Source: SIG672 sp045535095 (lineage in GTDB: Bacteria; Bacillota; Clostridia; Oscillospirales; CAG-272). Taken from it: 17,945 nt of DNA. Below the pieces are notes generated by a model. That model ran no database searches and was not told the DNA's origin. It saw only the letters and a program-made list of their open reading frames with translations. The first letter of the stretch is position 1; each line of letters begins with the position of its first letter. Where the stretch lies: the NCBI GenBank assembly GCA_045535095.1, contig JAZSKY010000023.1:1-17945 (forward strand). Direction: 5' to 3'. The translations under genes were made by a program, and so were the position numbers. Below, piece after piece: positions 13,864 to 17,945 of the stretch.

Positions 13864-14976
13864 TTATTTCTGCAATATCGCGAGTCTGCCGAGATATGCG
13901 TCGTCTGCGGTATAAACGCTCGGGAGACTTGTTTGCGACTTATAGATGTTATGGAGTATCGCCTGCGACTCGTCGGTCATTCTTCCCTCGGGGTCAAGCA
14001 CTCTTTCAGCCTCGGTAGTTTCGTCAAATACCGATCCGACAGGGTCAACGTACACCGCAAGGAAGGTGTTGAGCTGCTCGAGAGCGGTCGCGTAGCGGAC
14101 TATCTCAAAGTCTCCGTCTGCAGTAGCTACGGGGTAAGTGCAGAGAGTAGATACCTTCCAGTTTTCAGACGTTACAGTGATAAGCTTGCGAAGGAAGAAG
14201 ATGTCGTATCCGTCCTTCGTGGGAACATCGGTAGCAAAGAGAGGCTTTGCCTGTACCATGTGTATCGAGAGATTGTCTCCCGAAACACCGCCACATATCT
14301 TCTTGTGCATTCCGGCAAGAACCTCGCTGAGCGCGTTGCATCTCGACTCGGAATTTTCAAACATATCGTAGTTCAGAAAATCGTAGGTGGTTGCTCCGTC
14401 AAGCGTACGCATTCCCGCCTTGAAGGTGTTACCTGCGTTGGTGGTGAAGTCGAACGGAAGGCTTATTTCAACCCCTCCGAGAAGATCGACGTACGATTTG
14501 ATCGCGCCCTCGTCCATTACGAGATTATAGTCGATCGGGATAAGAAGATCTCTTTCAAGTATTCTTCCGACCTCGTTTGCGCCCGAAAGCTCACACTCGT
14601 CTCTCGACAGACCGAGCGCGCTCTTTCTTGCGTATTCCTTCTTGTAAACCGCGCCGAGCGATTTCGTCTCTCCGTCACTTGCGAAAAGGTTTTCGGGAAT
14701 GTGGAGCATCGACAAAGCTCCGTCGCGAATATTGAGCTGGGCAACGGTTATCGTGGAGACCTCTCCGCGTGTTGCGCCCTCTCTTATGAGAAGGAAATTA
14801 TAAAGACCGGGAATCCTCGGATCCATGTCCGAGATAGTGCCGAGAGTTCCGTCAGGATTCTGCTGGACTATCGGTCTCTCGCTTCCGAAAAACTCCTCCA
14901 TTTTCGCGCAGGACGCAAAGGAAAGCGTCGCCGCAAGCGTCAAAAGGAGAGCTATTATTTTAATAAGATTTTTCAT
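13864..14976 (-). CDS. Divergent LCP (LytR-CpsA-Psr)-like lipoprotein
   Basis: LCP proteins attach teichoic acids or capsule polymers to peptidoglycan. This 370-aa protein has a lipoprotein signal, MKNLIKIIALLLTLAATLSF, with the acylated cysteine at residue 23 (FASC). Typical LCPs have a membrane helix instead. The LCP-like core (about 55-225) shows SMLHIPEN (89-96), VGRILERDLLIPIDYNLVMD (136-155) and YVDLLGGVEISLP (162-174). TLDGATTYDFLNY (191-203) matches the LDGxxALxYxR region. The usual SIPRD arginine is replaced (IPEN), and GVDSR is not recognisable, so polymer-transfer activity is doubtful. I chose the ATG at 14976, with AAAAGG ten bases upstream; an in-frame TTG at 14985 is too close to that site. 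It has its own promoter and precedes the cupin. Confidence 0.78.
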   Translation of the reverse strand: MKNLIKIIALLLTLAATLSFASCAKMEEFFGSERPIVQQNPDGTLGTISDMDPRIPGLYNFLLIREGATRGEVSTITVAQLNIRDGALSMLHIPENLFASDGETKSLGAVYKKEYARKSALGLSRDECELSGANEVGRILERDLLIPIDYNLVMDEGAIKSYVDLLGGVEISLPFDFTTNAGNTFKAGMRTLDGATTYDFLNYDMFENSESRCNALSEVLAGMHKKICGGVSGDNLSIHMVQAKPLFATDVPTKDGYDIFFLRKLITVTSENWKVSTLCTYPVATADGDFEIVRYATALEQLNTFLAVYVDPVGSVFDETTEAERVLDPEGRMTDESQAILHNIYKSQTSLPSVYTADDAYLGRLAILQK

Positions 14977-15016
14977 AATTTTCAAACCTTTTAAATATTA
15001 TCCGTATTATAAATAC

Positions 15017-15045
15017 AGTTTACCACAAAAATAGATAACTGTCAA
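15017..15045 (-). promoter_or_regulatory. Promoter of the LCP-like gene
   Basis: On the reverse strand a perfect -35 TTGACA (15045-15040) is followed after 17 bases by TAAACT (15022-15017), which matches four of six -10 positions. It lies just after the TepA-like gene. Confidence 0.7.
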
Positions 15046-15062
15046 GCACCGAAGGCTTCCTT

Positions 15063-15713
15063 TTACAATTTGTACTCATTTATCATATCTTCAAGGGCGC
15101 GCGTTGCCTCGGAAAGTCCGCCGAGAGAGTCTATTATTCCCTCCTCTACCGCCTGACGCCCGTCTATTATGCTTCCGACGTCTGTTGCGATCTCGTCGGT
15201 TTTCATCATAAGCGAGCGCAGACGCTCTGCGGATATTTTCGAGTGAGAAGAAATGAAATTCAGTATTCTGTCCTGCATTCTGTTAAAATAGTAAAAGGTC
15301 TGCGGCGCTCCGACTACCGTTCCGCTTATTCTGACGGGGTGTACCGTCATCGTCGCTGACGGCACGATAAACGATTTTTTCGCCGAAACGGCAAGCGGTA
15401 CGCCTATCGAATGTCCGCCGCCCAGCACGAGCGAGACCGTCGGCTTGTCCATTGACGCTATCATTTCGGATATTGCAAGTCCTGCCTCAACGTCGCCGCC
15501 GACCGTGTTGAGCAGTATCAGAAGCCCCGAAATATTCTCCGAGGTGTTTATTTCAACAAGCTCGGGCAAAATGCTTTCGTATCTCGTGACCTTCTGATTT
15601 TCGCCTACCGAGTAATGCCCCTCGATCTGACCGACGAGCGTGATACACTTGAAATTTGATCTTTTTCTGCCCTTTTGTATATTTTCGCTATTATTTTGCG
15701 TCTCTTTTTCCAT
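15063..15713 (-). CDS. tepA: ClpP-class serine protease, TepA-like
   Basis: This 216-aa protein belongs to the ClpP/crotonase-fold serine proteases and most resembles Bacillus TepA (YmfB). The first 20 residues are polar and probably disordered. The fold shows ISGLLILLNTVGGDVEAGLAI (61-81), where VGGD forms the oxyanion region. Nucleophile S102 lies in GGGHSIGVP, and catalytic H125 lies in MTVHPVR. The acid could be D173 or D178 in TDEIATDVG; I cannot fix which. No signal peptide or membrane segment is present, so it should be cytosolic. TepA has been linked to protein translocation and sporulation in Bacillus, but the role here is inferred only. The ATG at 15713 has AAAGG seven bases upstream. 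It is divergent from pduL. Confidence 0.88.
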   Translation of the reverse strand: MEKETQNNSENIQKGRKRSNFKCITLVGQIEGHYSVGENQKVTRYESILPELVEINTSENISGLLILLNTVGGDVEAGLAISEMIASMDKPTVSLVLGGGHSIGVPLAVSAKKSFIVPSATMTVHPVRISGTVVGAPQTFYYFNRMQDRILNFISSHSKISAERLRSLMMKTDEIATDVGSIIDGRQAVEEGIIDSLGGLSEATRALEDMINEYKL

Positions 15714-15732
15714 ATTTTTTCCTTTCGGTGTC

Positions 15733-15761
15733 TTTACTTTTTATAAAAAGCGTGCTATAAT
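15733..15761 (+). promoter_or_regulatory. Promoter of pduL-mnmA
   Basis: TTTACT (15733-15738) and TATAAT (15756-15761) are 17 bases apart, with TG at 15753-15754 giving an extended -10. The leader to the pduL ATG is about 90 bases. It contains a small hairpin, GCCGAA (15821-15826) with TTCGGC (15832-15837), just before the ribosome-binding site. Confidence 0.78.
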
Positions 15762-15857
15762 AAATTGTTAGTATCAAGCCCCTGCTTTATACTGCGAATT
15801 TTATAAAATATTTTACTCACGCCGAAAAACATTCGGCAAAAGAAAGGAAAAAATAAA

Positions 15858-16430
15858 ATGAAAAACTTTATCGTTGAAACCTCCGCAAGACACATTCACC
15901 TTTCCCAGAAGGATCTTGAGATCCTCTTCGGCGAAGGCGCAAAGCTCACCTTCAAGAAGGACCTCAGCCAGCCCGGTCAGTTCGCTTGCGAGGAGCGTCT
16001 TACCATTGAAGGACCTAAGAAGTCCATTCCTAACGTTATCGTTCTCGGACCCGTTCGTCCCGCAACTCAGGTTGAGCTTTCGTTCACCGATGCAAGAACC
16101 CTCGGTCTCGTTGCTCCCGTAAGAGAGAGCGGAGACGTTGCAGGAACTCCCGGCTGCAAGCTCATCGGACCTGCAGGTGAGGTTGAGATCGCAGAGGGCG
16201 TTATCATCGCAAAGAGACATATCCACATGACTCCCGCTGACGCTGAAGAGCTTGGCGTTTGCGACAAGGAGGTCGTTTCGGTTGCTATTGACGGCGCTGA
16301 CAGAAAGACCGTTTACGGTGACGTAGTTGTAAGAGTGAACCCCAACTTTGCTCTCGCTATGCACATTGATACCGACGAGGCTAACGCCGCTTGCGCATTC
16401 GGTAACATCACCGGAACTATCGTTAAGTAA
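15858..16430 (+). CDS. pduL: PduL-type phosphotransacylase
   Basis: PduL transfers an acyl group between coenzyme A and phosphate. In many Clostridia a cytosolic version serves in acetate metabolism in place of Pta. The 190-aa protein has two similar halves. The zinc and active-site motifs are RHIHLS (11-16) and KRHIHMT (119-125), with H169 (MHIDTDEAN) nearby. QPGQFACEE (38-46) and GPVRPATQVE (64-73) are family motifs. The protein starts right at the catalytic domain, without the N-terminal targeting helix found in microcompartment-associated PduL, and no shell genes lie nearby. An AAAGG site lies ten bases before the ATG. mnmA begins five bases after its stop. No acetate kinase gene is in view. 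Confidence 0.93.
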   Translation: MKNFIVETSARHIHLSQKDLEILFGEGAKLTFKKDLSQPGQFACEERLTIEGPKKSIPNVIVLGPVRPATQVELSFTDARTLGLVAPVRESGDVAGTPGCKLIGPAGEVEIAEGVIIAKRHIHMTPADAEELGVCDKEVVSVAIDGADRKTVYGDVVVRVNPNFALAMHIDTDEANAACAFGNITGTIVK

Positions 16431-16435
16431 TTAAA

Positions 16436-17488
16436 ATGACTAAAAAGGAAAGCCGCTCGGTCCTTGTCGGACTGAGCGGCGGTCTCGATAGTACCTTCGC
16501 CGCCCTCTCGCTTATCGAGAAGGGTTACAAAGTTGAGGGTGCAGTTCTCCGCTTTTCAGAGCATACCGATATTTTGTCCGCAGAAAAAGCGGCAAGTGAT
16601 CTCAAAATCAAGCTTCACGTTGTCGATTGCAGAGACGACTTTAAAAAATTCGTCACCGATAATTTCGTTTCGGAATATCTGCGCGGCAGAACGCCCAACC
16701 CCTGCGTCGTGTGTAACAGATACGTCAAGGTGGAGGGGCTTTTCAGAGCGGCAAAGGCGCTTGGCTTTGACTTTTTTGCCACAGGTCACTACTGCTCGGT
16801 AGGATATGAAAACGGAAGATACTTTATCAGAAGATCAAAGGACGAGTCGAAGGATCAGTCCTATATGCTCTGGGGACTCTCGCAGGAACAGCTTTCGATG
16901 CTCATAACTCCGCTCGAGGGACTCTCCAAGGACTATATCCGCTCTTATATGGCGAAAAAGGGCTTTGAGCAGGCAAGCGCAAAGGAAAGTCAGGACATCT
17001 GCTTTGTTCCAAACGGAGACTACGCAAGCTACGTTGCAGGTCACGCAGATAATATTCCGCGCGGAAATTTTATCGACAGAGACGGCAAGATCCTCGGCAA
17101 AAACAAGGGTATTATCCATTATACCGTCGGACAGAAAAAGGGACTCGGAATCGCGCTCGGCGAAAAGATGGCGGTCAGCGAGATAGACGCTGAAAGCGGC
17201 AACGTCACGCTCGTTAGAGCGTGTGACTACACGCCCGCGCACCGCATATACCTTGGCGAGATAGGCTTTCAGTATATAGAGTCGCTTGACTGTCTTGAAG
17301 GGTGTGATCTCAGCGTAAAGGTGCGCTACTCGGCAAAGCCGAGACGAGCGGTGATAAGTGAGGAAAACGGCAAGATATACGCCGATTTTGAGCCTCTTTT
17401 CCCCGACTGCGCGCCCGGTCAGTCTGCGGTATTCTATATCGGAGACCGCCTCGCATTCGGAGCATTTATCGAAGACGTCATAAGATAA
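16436..17488 (+). CDS. mnmA: tRNA-specific 2-thiouridylase MnmA
   Basis: MnmA adds sulfur to uridine 34 of tRNAs for Lys, Glu and Gln, using ATP and a persulfide relay. The 350-aa protein has the PP-loop SGGLDS (14-19), where most relatives have SGGVDS. The catalytic cysteines are C93 (NPCVVCN) and C189 (QDICFV). GHY (117-119), DQSYML (140-145) and HYTVGQKKGLG are also conserved. The C-terminal beta domain ends GAFIEDVIR. The segment after AVLRF is shorter than in Bacillus MnmA. No clear ribosome-binding site precedes the ATG, which lies five bases after the pduL stop, so translation is probably coupled. The sulfur donor is not encoded here. Confidence 0.95.
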   Translation: MTKKESRSVLVGLSGGLDSTFAALSLIEKGYKVEGAVLRFSEHTDILSAEKAASDLKIKLHVVDCRDDFKKFVTDNFVSEYLRGRTPNPCVVCNRYVKVEGLFRAAKALGFDFFATGHYCSVGYENGRYFIRRSKDESKDQSYMLWGLSQEQLSMLITPLEGLSKDYIRSYMAKKGFEQASAKESQDICFVPNGDYASYVAGHADNIPRGNFIDRDGKILGKNKGIIHYTVGQKKGLGIALGEKMAVSEIDAESGNVTLVRACDYTPAHRIYLGEIGFQYIESLDCLEGCDLSVKVRYSAKPRRAVISEENGKIYADFEPLFPDCAPGQSAVFYIGDRLAFGAFIEDVIR

Positions 17489-17497
17489 AGCATAAAA

Positions 17498-17526
17498 AAA
17501 GAGCAGTTCATTTTGAACTGCTCTTT
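17498..17526. terminator. Bidirectional terminator between mnmA and the surface protein gene
   Basis: AAAGAGCAGTTCA (17498-17510) pairs perfectly with TGAACTGCTCTTT (17514-17526) around TTT. A/T-rich flanks on both sides let it serve both convergent genes. Confidence 0.9.
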
Positions 17527-17532
17527 ATTTTT

Positions 17533-17945
17533 TTACTTTTTCTTTTTAGCGATCACTGCAATTACGGTAGCGATGACAGCACAGCCAAGAACTGCGGCTA
17601 CTATAATGATAGCAATGCTGGGCTTCTCGTCCTCAGACTCGTTTGCAGCGCCACTGTCGTTAGTTGCAGGAGCATCGGGAGCTTCGGGCTCGCTCGGAGC
17701 TTCGGGCTCACTCGGAGCTTCGGGTTCGCTCGGAGTTTCGGGAGCGTCAGCGGGAAGAGCGGCAATAGTGAACTCATCGAGAGTGAATACGATCGCCTGT
17801 CCTTCCATGTTCTGAGTAGCCTTGTAGTCAACCTTGGGAGCAAGGATGCCGCACTCGTTGCCGTAAGGAACGAGACCGGTCTGGTTGATAACCTCGGTGC
17901 CGTTTGCAGAAACCTTAACAGCACCTTCTGCGGTGAACTCAACTG
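17533..17945 (-). CDS. C-terminal part of a membrane-anchored surface protein (truncated by window)
   Basis: The reverse-strand frame stays open to the window edge, so only the last 136 residues or so are visible. The first visible part (VEFTAEGAVKVSANGTEVIN) looks like a beta-rich extracellular domain. A Pro/Glu/Ala linker then holds repeats of SEPEAP (three 18-bp units at 17679-17732). After an acidic, Asn/Ser-rich stretch comes a membrane helix (SIAIIIVAAVLGCAVIATVI) and the short basic tail AKKKK. There is no LPXTG motif, so anchoring should be by the helix alone, with the bulk outside. The internal ATG at 17808 is not a credible start because the coding pattern continues upstream. The function of the missing N-terminal part is unknown. 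Confidence 0.85.
   Translation of the reverse strand, partial: VEFTAEGAVKVSANGTEVINQTGLVPYGNECGILAPKVDYKATQNMEGQAIVFTLDEFTIAALPADAPETPSEPEAPSEPEAPSEPEAPDAPATNDSGAANESEDEKPSIAIIIVAAVLGCAVIATVIAVIAKKKK
17679..17732 (-). repeat. Three tandem 18-bp units encoding SEPEAP
   Basis: Units at 17679-17696, 17697-17714 and 17715-17732 differ by one or two bases each. A degenerate fourth unit follows at 17733. The near-identity suggests repeat-number change by slippage, in frame. Confidence 0.9.

Noticed and set aside
13600..14994. A 464-codon forward open frame
   Set aside because: It is antisense to the cupin and LCP-like genes, has no ribosome-binding site or motif, and its composition mirrors codon bias on the other strand.
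17679..17732. CRISPR-like array
   Set aside because: The units are contiguous 18-bp coding repeats without spacers, inside a surface-protein frame.

Overview
The window looks like chromosomal DNA of a spore-forming member of the Clostridia, perhaps a gut lineage. Three things point there: the Xaa-Pro peptidase-efp pairing known from Firmicutes, a CD1247-type cysteine-rich gene directly after efp, and a 24-codon spoVM gene next to rsgA as in Bacillus. Finer taxonomy cannot be read from the sequence. Most of the window is housekeeping DNA: I count 17 chromosomal protein genes plus one intact insertion sequence. I saw no rRNA, tRNA or CRISPR array.

Layout. 44-2310 (+): M24 peptidase, then efp with its own promoter, then the acidic, cysteine-rich CD1247-family gene and a terminator. 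2341-5410 (+): mtaB (tRNA ms2t6A methylthiotransferase), alr (alanine racemase), a small orphan lipoprotein gene and a terminator. 5444-6822: a complete IS481-type element, with DDE transposase, imperfect terminal inverted repeats and a 6-bp GAGGAC target duplication, inserted into a small palindrome. 6951-8166 (+): a Gfo/Idh/MocA oxidoreductase with a near-consensus promoter and a hairpin behind it. 8164-9601 (+): a perfect 22-bp inverted repeat, then trpS overlapping a DUF1294 membrane-protein gene, then a terminator. 9615-10690 (-): rsgA followed by spoVM. 10736-12594 (+): an uncharacterised class I SAM methyltransferase overlapping a HAD phosphatase, then a terminator shared with the opposite strand. 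12607-15713 (-): a TepA/ClpP-like protease, a divergent LCP-like lipoprotein, a cupin and an MscS channel. 15733-17526 (+): pduL and mnmA five bases apart, ending in a terminator shared with an opposing gene. 17533-17945 (-): the C-terminal part of a surface protein with EPEAPS repeats and a membrane anchor.

How the genes relate. Translation is the main theme: EF-P, MtaB, TrpS, RsgA, MnmA and probably the methyltransferase. Cell-envelope genes (alr, the LCP-like lipoprotein, MscS, the surface protein) and one sporulation gene make up most of the rest. I found no convincing new multi-gene system. The best leads are the unannotatably short spoVM, the IS inside a palindrome, the 22-bp inverted repeat before trpS, the LCP-like lipoprotein without the usual Arg motif, and the cysteine/aspartate-rich partner of efp.
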